Below, piece by piece: positions 38,444 to 47,325 of a stretch of DNA of 64,000 nucleotides (positions are counted from its first letter, which is position 1; every line of letters begins with the position of its first letter). A program made the translations under genes and the position numbers. The notes under the pieces are model-generated. The model saw nothing but the letters and a program-made list of their open reading frames with translations. It was not told the origin of the DNA and made no database searches. This stretch comes from Chloroflexota bacterium (GTDB lineage Bacteria; Chloroflexota; Anaerolineae; Anaerolineales; Anaerolineaceae): contig JAAYKH010000043.1 in assembly GCA_012522475.1 (NCBI GenBank), forward strand, positions 1 through 64,000, in the 5' to 3' direction.

Positions 38444-38902
38444 ATGACTGCACAAACACCCACACATTCAGAAGAAATTTTGCCGAGCGATAGTTTTTCG
38501 CGTCACCGAAAGCAACGATTCTGGCAAATCCTTTTACCGGTTGGCTTGGGGGGCGTATTCGTCCTGGCAGCGCTTGGGATGGTGATTTACGCCGCCGTGG
38601 GCTCTTCAGCGGGCGGGCCTGTTTCACAATGGGCGGATGTTTCCACCATCTGGTTGCTGTTGCCAGCCCTGCTGGTTGCTGTGATCATAGCGGCGATCTT
38701 GTTTGCCATGGTGTGGCTGTTGGCCAGGCTGCTGAACATTTTGCCAGCTTATACCGCGGTTATTCAGTATCATGCCCGCTCGACTTCAAGTTTGGTCATC
38801 AACGCGGCGGACAAGCTGGCCGCCCCCATCATTTCCGTCAGGGGTTTCAGCGCCAGGCTGCCGGGGTTAATCGCTGCCCTTTTCGGCCAGCGCCGTGATT
38901 GA
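38444..38902 (+). CDS. Two-TM protein of unknown function
   Basis: MTAQTPTHSEEILPSDSFSRHRKQRFWQILLPVGLGGVF...; TAAAAT 7 nt upstream of ATG 38444. Confidence 0.65.
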   Translation: MTAQTPTHSEEILPSDSFSRHRKQRFWQILLPVGLGGVFVLAALGMVIYAAVGSSAGGPVSQWADVSTIWLLLPALLVAVIIAAILFAMVWLLARLLNILPAYTAVIQYHARSTSSLVINAADKLAAPIISVRGFSARLPGLIAALFGQRRD

Positions 38903-38989
38903 GCTGGCTGTCCGGGCACAGAAAAAGCCTGGCAGACCTTTTGATAAGGGAATTCAGGAAACTTTAATTTTTTGGGAAGGAATGTGAGC

Positions 38990-39190
38990 ATGGAAGAAAA
39001 ATGGAAGACAAAAACAATCGTCATGGGCGTTATTATCGGCGCAGCGGCGGGCGCTGTATCCGCCCTTTTGTTGATTAAAAAGGCTGAAACCGAAGAAACA
39101 GCCCCCAAGTTATCAGCGGGTGAAGGCATTCAAGTTGGGCTGGGCTTACTGGGCCTGCTGCGCATGATTGCCGGGTTGGGCACCGAATAA
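38990..39190 (+). CDS. Small membrane-anchored protein (YtxH-like style)
   Basis: MEEKWKTKTIVMGVIIGAAAGAVSALLLIKKAE; SD-like gggaagga upstream. Confidence 0.65.
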   Translation: MEEKWKTKTIVMGVIIGAAAGAVSALLLIKKAETEETAPKLSAGEGIQVGLGLLGLLRMIAGLGTE

Positions 39191-39214
39191 GGCTTCTGTT
39201 GACGGGAACTGCCC

Positions 39215-40138
39215 TTGTTTGAAATTGTTTTTTTAGGAACATCAGCCTCGGCGCCCTCGGTACACCGTGGGCTGTCTTCATTATTGATTCAGCATGAAGA
39301 ATTTCGTTTCCTGGTGGATTGTGGTGAAGGCACCCAACGTCAGATTTTACGGGCTGGTGTTGGTTTTAAACGATTGAATCAAATTTTGCTGACCCATGGC
39401 CATTTGGATCATATTCTGGGGTTGGGCGGTTTGGTGTCTACTTTTTTACGCTGGGACGTGATTGAGGAGATTGAAATTTACGGCACCCGCCATACCCTCG
39501 ATCGCGTGCACGACCTGATCTTCAGCGTGGTCTTACGGGGTTTCCAGGGCAAACCGCCGGTGATTCTGCATGAAATTAAACCGGGCACCTTCTGGGAGAC
39601 GGAGCGGTTTACAATCACGGCCTTCCCTGTAGAGCACCGCGGCTCTCATTCGCTGGGTTATCGCTTTGAAGAGCGTACCCGCCGCCCGTTTCTGCCGGCA
39701 GCAGCTGAAGCCCTGGCTATTCCACCGGGCCCCTGGCGGCGCGACCTGGTAAACGGGCTGGCAGTCACCCTGCCGGACGGACGCGTGATTAATCCAGACC
39801 AGGTGCTGGGAGAACCCCAAAAGGGCACCAGCCTGGCGATTGTGGGCGACACAGGCAACACTGAAAAACTGCACCGTTATGTTCAGGGGGTAGATGCGCT
39901 GGTGATTGAAGCCACTTATGCAGAAAGCGAAGCCGACCTGGCTGTACAGTTTGATCACCTGACGGCTGCCAGGGCGGCTGAACTGGCCCAGCGGGCACAG
40001 GTAAAACAGTTGTTCCTGACACATCTTTCCCGGCGCTACCGAGGAAGTGATATCCTCAGCGAAGCTCAGAAGATCTTTCCGGCTGTACATGTCGCCCGTG
40101 ATTTTGACAGCTTTCAGATCCGCAGGGAAGCTGATTAA
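39215..40138 (+). CDS. rnz: Ribonuclease Z
   Basis: FEIVFLGTSASAPSVHRGLSSLLIQHEEFRFLVDCGEGTQRQIL, LTHGHLDHILGLGG; likely TTG start. Confidence 0.93.
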   Translation: MFEIVFLGTSASAPSVHRGLSSLLIQHEEFRFLVDCGEGTQRQILRAGVGFKRLNQILLTHGHLDHILGLGGLVSTFLRWDVIEEIEIYGTRHTLDRVHDLIFSVVLRGFQGKPPVILHEIKPGTFWETERFTITAFPVEHRGSHSLGYRFEERTRRPFLPAAAEALAIPPGPWRRDLVNGLAVTLPDGRVINPDQVLGEPQKGTSLAIVGDTGNTEKLHRYVQGVDALVIEATYAESEADLAVQFDHLTAARAAELAQRAQVKQLFLTHLSRRYRGSDILSEAQKIFPAVHVARDFDSFQIRREAD

Positions 40139-40192
40139 ACTCGATCAGATCGATTGAGACGTAATTTTTGCTCGTATCAAATGGAGAATGCG

Positions 40193-41086
40193 ATGGCGAA
40201 AACACCTTTTCTCGAGCGTTTAGCTGTTGGTGCGGTCCTGATTTCAGATGGAGCCACCGGCACAAATTTACAGAAGCGGGGTTTGCCGATTGGCGCCGCA
40301 GCAGAGTTGTGGGTGCTTGAAGCACCCGATGAGATCAGGGCGCTCAACCAGGCTTTCATCCAGGCAGGGGCTGAAATCTTGCTGACCTGTACGTTTGGCG
40401 CGTCACGCCATAGACTGGCGGCATCAGGGTTGGCGGAGCACTTCGAGGCGATCAACCGCGCAGCGCTTGCAATCACGCTGGACGCCGCTGCTGAGCACGA
40501 TGTTCTGGTAGCGGGGTCGATCGGCCCCCTGGGGCAGATGCTGGCTCCCTTTGGCGAGGTAACGGTTGAGGAAGCCGAAGCTGATTTCAGGGAACAGGCG
40601 GCGATCCTGTGTCAGGAGGGAGCGGATTTGATCGTGGTTGAGACACAGTACGATATTAATGAAGCCAGCGCTGCGGTCCGTGCGGTGCGGTCTGTTGATA
40701 CCGAGATTCCGCTGGTGTGTTCCTTTAGCTATGATCGCGGGACCCGCACCATGATGGGCGTTAGCCCGGAGCGTATGGCTGAAGAAATCGACGTGTTGGA
40801 CGTGGACTTGCTGGGTATTAATTGTGGCCGTAGCTTGGAAGATAACCTGGCGGCTTTAACCTTGTTGAGAGCTGCCACGGAAAAACCGCTTTGGTTCAAG
40901 CCCAATGCTGGCTTGCCCGAGGTGGGTATGGATGGCGAGGCTGTATATGCTGTGACGCCCGAGGAAATGGCTGACCTTGTTCCGGGTTGGGTGGCGGCTG
41001 GCGCCCGGGTGATTGGCGGCTGTTGTGGCACCAGCCCCGAGCATTTGAGGGCATTGGCCAGAGCCGTTCATGCCAATCGTGAATAA
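40193..41086 (+). CDS. Homocysteine S-methyltransferase family protein
   Basis: ISDGATGTNLQKRGLP, VIGGCCGTSPEHLRAL (Zn-binding GGCCGT). SD ggag before ATG 40193. Confidence 0.9.
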   Translation: MAKTPFLERLAVGAVLISDGATGTNLQKRGLPIGAAAELWVLEAPDEIRALNQAFIQAGAEILLTCTFGASRHRLAASGLAEHFEAINRAALAITLDAAAEHDVLVAGSIGPLGQMLAPFGEVTVEEAEADFREQAAILCQEGADLIVVETQYDINEASAAVRAVRSVDTEIPLVCSFSYDRGTRTMMGVSPERMAEEIDVLDVDLLGINCGRSLEDNLAALTLLRAATEKPLWFKPNAGLPEVGMDGEAVYAVTPEEMADLVPGWVAAGARVIGGCCGTSPEHLRALARAVHANRE

Positions 41087-41107
41087 CGTCTCCTTTATCA
41101 TGGAATC

Positions 41108-41764
41108 GTGATGCGTAGATTGACCCTCGCTTCAAACTCCCCCCGTAGAATCGAGCTGCTGGGTTTGTTAGGGTTGCCCTTTGAAGTTAGCCCCGCCGAT
41201 ATCGATGAGCAGCAGGGCCCCGGGGAGACTCCGCTGGCGTATGTGCGCCGTCTGGCTTGTGAGAAAGCCCGTTTTATCGTGAAGAAGCGGGTCGGGCTGG
41301 TGGTTGCCGCCGACACGATTGTGATGGATGGGGACAGGCTGCTGGGAAAGCCGGCTGACCCGGCGGAAGCACGCCAGATCTTGCGAAAATTGCGCAGCCG
41401 GGAGCACCAGGTGGTTACGGGCCTTGCCATTGTGGCGGCTTCTGACGGACGCTCCTTTGCTGATGTGTGCGGCACCAGTGTGCACATGCGGGACTACACT
41501 GACACTGAAATCGACGCTTATGTTGCTACGGGAGATCCGCTGGATAAGGCTGGCGCGTACGGCATCCAAAACGCGGACTTTCACCCGGTGGCGGGCTTAG
41601 ACGGCTGTTATGCCTCGGTAATGGGTTTGCCGCTGTGTCACCTGGCGGTTGGATTACAGGGTTTTGGCCTTGACCTATCCAGGGGATTGCCCGAGCGCTG
41701 CCAGGCATATTTAGGCCATCATTGCACGGTTTACAACACAATCTTGGGGATGGCACAAAGGTGA
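41108..41764 (+). CDS. maf: Maf-family nucleoside triphosphate pyrophosphatase
   Basis: LTLASNSPRRIELLGLLGLPFEV, VVAADTIV, KAGAYGIQ. Confidence 0.93.
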   Translation: MMRRLTLASNSPRRIELLGLLGLPFEVSPADIDEQQGPGETPLAYVRRLACEKARFIVKKRVGLVVAADTIVMDGDRLLGKPADPAEARQILRKLRSREHQVVTGLAIVAASDGRSFADVCGTSVHMRDYTDTEIDAYVATGDPLDKAGAYGIQNADFHPVAGLDGCYASVMGLPLCHLAVGLQGFGLDLSRGLPERCQAYLGHHCTVYNTILGMAQR

Positions 41765-41768
41765 TGCA

Positions 41769-43973
41769 GTGAAACCACGCGTGCGACGCTTGTTCATCTT
41801 TGCCTGGTTGACCCTCCTTGCGATGACCTTGACGGCAGGTTGCCTGCCTTTGGGCAGCGAACAGGTTGGGTACCCTACCTGGAGCGGGGGAGGTGATATT
41901 GCTGCGGCAGCGGACGCCCAGCAGACGCTGGGCGTGTTTTTAACGGCCTGGACGGCTGAGGATTACCCGGCGATGTATGCCTGCCTGAGCTCATTGAGCC
42001 AGGATGGGGTCTCTCTGGATGAATTTACCCGGGTTTATCAGGATGCAGCTCAGACCATGACGTTGGAAAACCTGCAGACCCAGGTGCTTTCTTCACTGGC
42101 AGAAGCGCACCATGCAGAGGTGGCTTACCGGGTGAACTTTGAAACGCGGCTGTTTGGGAGCCTTGAAACTGACACAACGGCTGTTCTCATCCGCAGTCAG
42201 GACGGCTGGCGAATTCAATGGGAAATTGGCATGCTTCTGCCCGATTTACGCGGTGGCAACCAGCTGGCGTTTGTACATGAGCAACCCTCGCGCGGACGGA
42301 TTTTTGACCGTTCTGGAGCGCCTCTGGCGACCTATGAAACCGCGCTTGCCATTGGGGTGGTACCGGGTGAAATTTTGCCCGAACAGGCGGAAGGACTGTT
42401 GGCTACCCTGGCGGAGATCAGTTTTTACAGCCCTGATTCGCTGGCTCAGCTGGTTAAATCCACCCCGGAGGATTGGTACTTGCCGGTGGTCTCGCTTTCT
42501 TTGGCGTCGGCTGCACCCTATATTGATGCCCTGCGGGCATTTAACGGTGTGCGCATTAGTGAGATCCGTTCGAGGGTCTATGCAGATGGCGGCGTGGCAC
42601 CCCACGTTTTGGGATATATGCTATTCATACCCGAAGAGCATCTGGATGAATACCTTCGCCGCGGATATCGTCAGGATGATCGTATCGGTGCTGCGGGCCT
42701 GGAAGCCGCTTTCGAATCGGAGTTGGCTGGCCAGCACGGTGGGTCTTTGTATGTTGTCAGTCCCAGCGGTGAGATTCGTTCCCTGCTGGCAACTGCGGAG
42801 CCCCTCCCCGGCCAATCAATCACCACGACATTAGACAAAACCCTGCAAATGCGATTGCAAGCCTCGCTGGGCGATTTGAGGGCCGCCGTCGTGGTCATCG
42901 AAGTGGACACCGGCCGGGTGCTGGCGCTGGTCTCTAACCCGCACTTTAACCCCAATGCCTTTGACCTGACCGAAATTGATCGCAGCCTGTTGGAATCTTA
43001 TTTCAGTGCGCCTTCTCAGCCCCTGTTCAACCGCGCTACGCAGGGTCAATACCCTTTAGGATCGATTTTCAAGGTGATCTCGATGTCGGCGGCACTTGAA
43101 TCGGGATTGTACCGCCCCGGGTCGCGGTTTTTTTGTGGTCAATCGTTGTGGGTGTGCAACAGCGTCACCCTTTACGACTGGACTCAAAGTTATGGCATAG
43201 CCAGCGGCGACCTCTCGCTGGTGGAGGGTTTGATGCGCTCCTGTAATCCCTGGTTTTACCGCATTGGGGAAAGCCTGTTCACAGACGATAAGGATGGCTT
43301 TCTCTCGGAAATGGCTTATAGTTTCGGACTGGGCATACCAACGGGAATTGATATCGTTGAAGCGCCCGGCAACATACCACTGGTAGCAGGCTCCTGTGTG
43401 AACAGTGCTCAAATTGCGATCGGACAGGGCGAGGTGCTGGTAACCCCGGTGCAGGTGGCGGCTTTTTTTGCAGCCTTAGCCAACGGCGGCAGCCTTTATC
43501 GACCCACCCTGATTGAAAACCTGCGTACCCTTTCGGGGGAACAGACTTACACTTTCGTGCCAGACCTGCAGAGGACGCTGCCCATCTCGGACGAGACCTT
43601 GGCCGCTGTTACCGAGGGGCTACGCATGGTGGTGGAAGAACCACAGGGCACCGCCTACCGACCGATGGAGGGGCTGTCAACCCCTATTTCGGGCAAGACC
43701 GGCACGGCAGAAACGCCTACCGGCACGTCGCATGCCTGGTTTGCTGGTTATACCCGAGCGCATGACCCCGATCGTCCCGACATTGCCGTGGTGGTGCTAT
43801 TGGAAAACAGCGGTGAAGGCTCGGTGATGGCCGCACCGCTTTTTCGGCGGGCGGTGGCGCTATATTTTTCTGATGGGGGAGACCCGGGCGGCATCTTGCC
43901 CTGGGAAAGCGAGCCTTATGTGCTTTACAAGCCTGAACAGGAACCTGACGATGCTTTCACAACCGGGGAATGA
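41769..43973 (+). CDS. Penicillin-binding protein, class B, lipoprotein with MecA_N/NTF2-like N-terminal domain (paralog 1)
   Basis: Lipobox LTAGCLP; SxxK in GSIFKVISM, SCN in MRSCNPW, KTG in SGKTGTAE. Confidence 0.88.
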   Translation: MKPRVRRLFIFAWLTLLAMTLTAGCLPLGSEQVGYPTWSGGGDIAAAADAQQTLGVFLTAWTAEDYPAMYACLSSLSQDGVSLDEFTRVYQDAAQTMTLENLQTQVLSSLAEAHHAEVAYRVNFETRLFGSLETDTTAVLIRSQDGWRIQWEIGMLLPDLRGGNQLAFVHEQPSRGRIFDRSGAPLATYETALAIGVVPGEILPEQAEGLLATLAEISFYSPDSLAQLVKSTPEDWYLPVVSLSLASAAPYIDALRAFNGVRISEIRSRVYADGGVAPHVLGYMLFIPEEHLDEYLRRGYRQDDRIGAAGLEAAFESELAGQHGGSLYVVSPSGEIRSLLATAEPLPGQSITTTLDKTLQMRLQASLGDLRAAVVVIEVDTGRVLALVSNPHFNPNAFDLTEIDRSLLESYFSAPSQPLFNRATQGQYPLGSIFKVISMSAALESGLYRPGSRFFCGQSLWVCNSVTLYDWTQSYGIASGDLSLVEGLMRSCNPWFYRIGESLFTDDKDGFLSEMAYSFGLGIPTGIDIVEAPGNIPLVAGSCVNSAQIAIGQGEVLVTPVQVAAFFAALANGGSLYRPTLIENLRTLSGEQTYTFVPDLQRTLPISDETLAAVTEGLRMVVEEPQGTAYRPMEGLSTPISGKTGTAETPTGTSHAWFAGYTRAHDPDRPDIAVVVLLENSGEGSVMAAPLFRRAVALYFSDGGDPGGILPWESEPYVLYKPEQEPDDAFTTGE

Positions 43974-44041
43974 CACAGTATAATCAGTGGTCATTAATTG
44001 ATTGAATGAGACGTATGTTTCACATCTATTGGAGACCGTTC

Positions 44042-46345
44042 ATGAAAAGATTTAAATTCGCGATCATTGTGATTGTGCTGGTGGCAATGATTGGCTGTTC
44101 GCCGCGCCTAGGTGACAAAGACATTGAAGAAGTCACCACTGCAACGGCCACCTTGCCAAACCCGCAGGTGTTTATTACCCCTGCCCCAAACCTTGATGAT
44201 GCGATTGAAACCTTCATGGACGCCTGGCGCAGAGATGATTACATCGGTATGTATGGGCTCCTTTCAATCGATAGCCGCGGTGCGCTGGCAGAAGAAGACT
44301 TTATCGCCCGATATAATGATGCTGCCATTGCCCTGACGTTGTTGTTTGATGATGGAATCGCCTATCAGATTCTCTCACAGGAAACCAACCCCAACACGGC
44401 TTTGGTCAGGTTGCAGGTGAATTACAACACAAATTTTTTTGGCACCTTTACACGCGAGCTGGAGATGTCCCTGGTGCGCGAGGACGATGTCTGGCGGATT
44501 GAATGGCACGATGGTTTGATTATGCCTGACCTGGCGGGGGGCAATCTGCTTGAAATTGTGCGCCAACCTACCGTGCGCGGGGCGATTTACGCCAACAATG
44601 GCGCGCCGATTGCAGCCGAAGAGGAGGCTGTAGCGATTGGTTTCACCCCCGGGAACCTCAACCGCGACCTGATGACCTTGTTTTACAACACCATGGCAGA
44701 CCTGACGGTCTATCAGATTGATGAAATTGTTGAAATGGTAGAAAACGCCCTGCCCCTCGATTATGTCGTTTTGGGCGAGACCACCCGCGCCGAAGTGGAC
44801 GCGAATATGCGTGCCCTGACCCTGTTGACCGGTGTGTACCTGAATTACTATTCTTCCCGTTTTTATTTCGATGGCGGGTTGGCGCCCCAAACCATTGGGC
44901 ACCTGTCTTATATCTCTGGTGAGGACGTGGATCGTTATATGCGTTTGGGTTACTCACCCAACGAACGCTTTGGGGCTACCGGCCTGGAATGGGCCTTTGA
45001 AGACGTACTGGCAGGGACGCGCGGCGCGACACTGTATTTAAAAGATCCGGATGGGCAAATTATCACCCGGTTGGCTGAGCGCGGTGCTTCACCGGGACAA
45101 TCGATCACCACCACCATTGAACCGGGCCTGCAATACCGCTTGCAGCAATCGTTGGGTAATTATCGTGGGGCGATCGTGGTGATGGAAGTGGATACCGGCC
45201 GGATTTTGGCTGTAGTTTCTAACCCGCAATTTGACCCCAATTTGTTTGATATTAACAATCAAAACTTTATGTATGCCCAAAACCCCTACGCACTGCCTAA
45301 TGATCCGGTCTTTAACCGGGTCACCAATGGTCAGTATCCCCTGGGTTCAGTGTTTAAAATCATCAGTATGGCGGCTGCACTGGAAACCGGCGTGTTTGGC
45401 CCGAACGACGAGATTTATTGCGGTCATTCCATCATGGCCTGCGGTAATGAGCTGACCGACTGGACTCTCGAAAAAGAACTGCCGCCCAGTGGTGACCTCA
45501 CCTTAACCGAAGGGTTGATGCGCTCATGCAATCCGTGGTTTTACGTGATAGGCGAGGAGCTCATGCTGGCTGGTAAACCCGATGCACTGATTGAAATGTC
45601 ACATGGTTTTGGGTTGGGCGAACTAACAGGCATTGAAGTGGGAGAGCAGCCCGGGAACATCCCAACACAGGTGACCAACTGTGAGCAAAATGTCCAGCTG
45701 GCAATTGGTCAGGGCGAAATGACCACCACGCCTTTGCAGGTAGCGGCTCTGCTCGCGGCGGTGGCCAATGGCGGCACGCTCTATCGGCCTGCGCTGGTTG
45801 ATGCGATTACCCCTGAGAACGGTGTCCCGACCCATACCTTTGAACCCGAAGTGAATGGCAGCCTGCCGGTCTCGGAGGAGAACCTGACCGTCATCCAGGA
45901 TTCGATGCGCGCGGTAATTACCAACGCTCGCGGCACCGCCCACAATCAGCTGGCAACCATGCGTTACCGCGCTTTTGGTAAAACCGGTACCGCCCAAAAC
46001 CCCTTTGGCGTTTCGCATGCCTGGTTTGCGGGCTACACACAGATGAACAACCCCGATCGTCCCGACATTGCCGTGGTGGTGTTACTGGAAAACGCCGGTG
46101 AGGGTTCTGAGATGGCTGCACCGGTCTTCCGGCGGGCTGTTTCGCTGTATTTTTCGGGTTATTCTGATATTGGCCGGGTTCTCCCCTGGGAGGCTTACCC
46201 CTATGTGGTCGCCTCGCCCACGCCAGCCCCCACCAGCACACTGATTCCCACCAATACGCCCTTCCCCACCGAGACACCCATCAGTGAAGAAGGGAGCGAA
46301 GCGGATGAAGTGCCCGAAGAGGATGAGGTTGAATCCGAGTCATGA
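44042..46345 (+). CDS. Penicillin-binding protein, class B, lipoprotein with MecA_N/NTF2-like N-terminal domain (paralog 2)
   Basis: MKRFKFAIIVIVLVAMIGCSP lipobox sets start at 44042; GSVFKIISM, MRSCNPW, FGKTGTAQ; C-terminal Thr/Pro tail. Confidence 0.88.
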   Translation: MKRFKFAIIVIVLVAMIGCSPRLGDKDIEEVTTATATLPNPQVFITPAPNLDDAIETFMDAWRRDDYIGMYGLLSIDSRGALAEEDFIARYNDAAIALTLLFDDGIAYQILSQETNPNTALVRLQVNYNTNFFGTFTRELEMSLVREDDVWRIEWHDGLIMPDLAGGNLLEIVRQPTVRGAIYANNGAPIAAEEEAVAIGFTPGNLNRDLMTLFYNTMADLTVYQIDEIVEMVENALPLDYVVLGETTRAEVDANMRALTLLTGVYLNYYSSRFYFDGGLAPQTIGHLSYISGEDVDRYMRLGYSPNERFGATGLEWAFEDVLAGTRGATLYLKDPDGQIITRLAERGASPGQSITTTIEPGLQYRLQQSLGNYRGAIVVMEVDTGRILAVVSNPQFDPNLFDINNQNFMYAQNPYALPNDPVFNRVTNGQYPLGSVFKIISMAAALETGVFGPNDEIYCGHSIMACGNELTDWTLEKELPPSGDLTLTEGLMRSCNPWFYVIGEELMLAGKPDALIEMSHGFGLGELTGIEVGEQPGNIPTQVTNCEQNVQLAIGQGEMTTTPLQVAALLAAVANGGTLYRPALVDAITPENGVPTHTFEPEVNGSLPVSEENLTVIQDSMRAVITNARGTAHNQLATMRYRAFGKTGTAQNPFGVSHAWFAGYTQMNNPDRPDIAVVVLLENAGEGSEMAAPVFRRAVSLYFSGYSDIGRVLPWEAYPYVVASPTPAPTSTLIPTNTPFPTETPISEEGSEADEVPEEDEVESES

Positions 46346-47325
46346 CCCTTATGACTGAGATGCTGGAAGGACTGGTCATTCGCGCTCAATCCGGCTTCCT
46401 GGTGGTCCGCACGGATGCCGGTGACTTCACCTGCCGCCTACGCGGCCGTCTGAAACAGGGTGCACAGGAAGGCGATCGGGTGGCGATCGGCGACCGTGTG
46501 AGCATCACCCCTCATGAAGAAGGGCGCGGTGTGATCGAAACCGTGCACGACCGAACGGCTGAGCTGGCCCGCGTGCGCTCGGGCCTGAAGCGTGAATTTC
46601 GCCAGATACTGCTGGCTAACCCTGACCAGATTGTCATTGTATTTGCCTGTGCCCAACCTGCGCCCAGCTTGCGCATGTTGGATCGTTTCCTGGTGATCGC
46701 CGAGAAGCAAAGGGTGGACGCGCTGATCGTGGCCAATAAGGTGGACCTGGTAAGCATGGCCGATGCCCAGAATACTTTTGGTTTGTATGCCGACCTGGGC
46801 TATCCGCTAATGTTTATTTCTGCGCTTACCGGACAGGGCGTGGACGCACTGAGAGAAGGTTTGCAAGGCAAGCTTTCAGCCTTCACCGGTCCTTCGGGCG
46901 TGGGGAAATCGAGCCTGCTGAACGCCATCCAGCCCGACCTGGGTTTGCAAGTGCGTTCGGTGAGTGATGTTACCTCGAAAGGGCGCCACACCACCCGCGT
47001 GCGTCAACTTTTCCCGCTGGCGGGAGGCGGTTATGTGGCCGATACGCCAGGGATCCGCTCCCTGGCCCTGTGGGATACCGAACCGGAAGAGCTGGACGCT
47101 TATTTTGTGGAAATGCGGGAGCTGGTGGCTGATTGCCAATTTTCAGACTGCACCCACACGCACGAGCCTGGCTGTGCTGTGCTGGCAGCTGTTGAAGCGG
47201 GGCAGGTGGCACCCCAGCGCTATCATTCCTATTTGCGCTTGCGTTTTGGCGATGAATCGGACGCGTTTGCCGAAGACGAGGAGCAGGATGCGGACCAAAC
47301 CGCCCCTGAAAGGATGGATGGATGA
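46342..47325 (+). CDS. rsgA: Ribosome small subunit-dependent GTPase A
   Basis: Circularly permuted GTPase: VANKVDL (G4) before GPSGVGKSSLLNAI (G1), DTPGIRSL (G3), C-terminal Zn motif CQFSDCTHTHEPGCAV. Confidence 0.95.
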   Translation: MTLMTEMLEGLVIRAQSGFLVVRTDAGDFTCRLRGRLKQGAQEGDRVAIGDRVSITPHEEGRGVIETVHDRTAELARVRSGLKREFRQILLANPDQIVIVFACAQPAPSLRMLDRFLVIAEKQRVDALIVANKVDLVSMADAQNTFGLYADLGYPLMFISALTGQGVDALREGLQGKLSAFTGPSGVGKSSLLNAIQPDLGLQVRSVSDVTSKGRHTTRVRQLFPLAGGGYVADTPGIRSLALWDTEPEELDAYFVEMRELVADCQFSDCTHTHEPGCAVLAAVEAGQVAPQRYHSYLRLRFGDESDAFAEDEEQDADQTAPERMDG

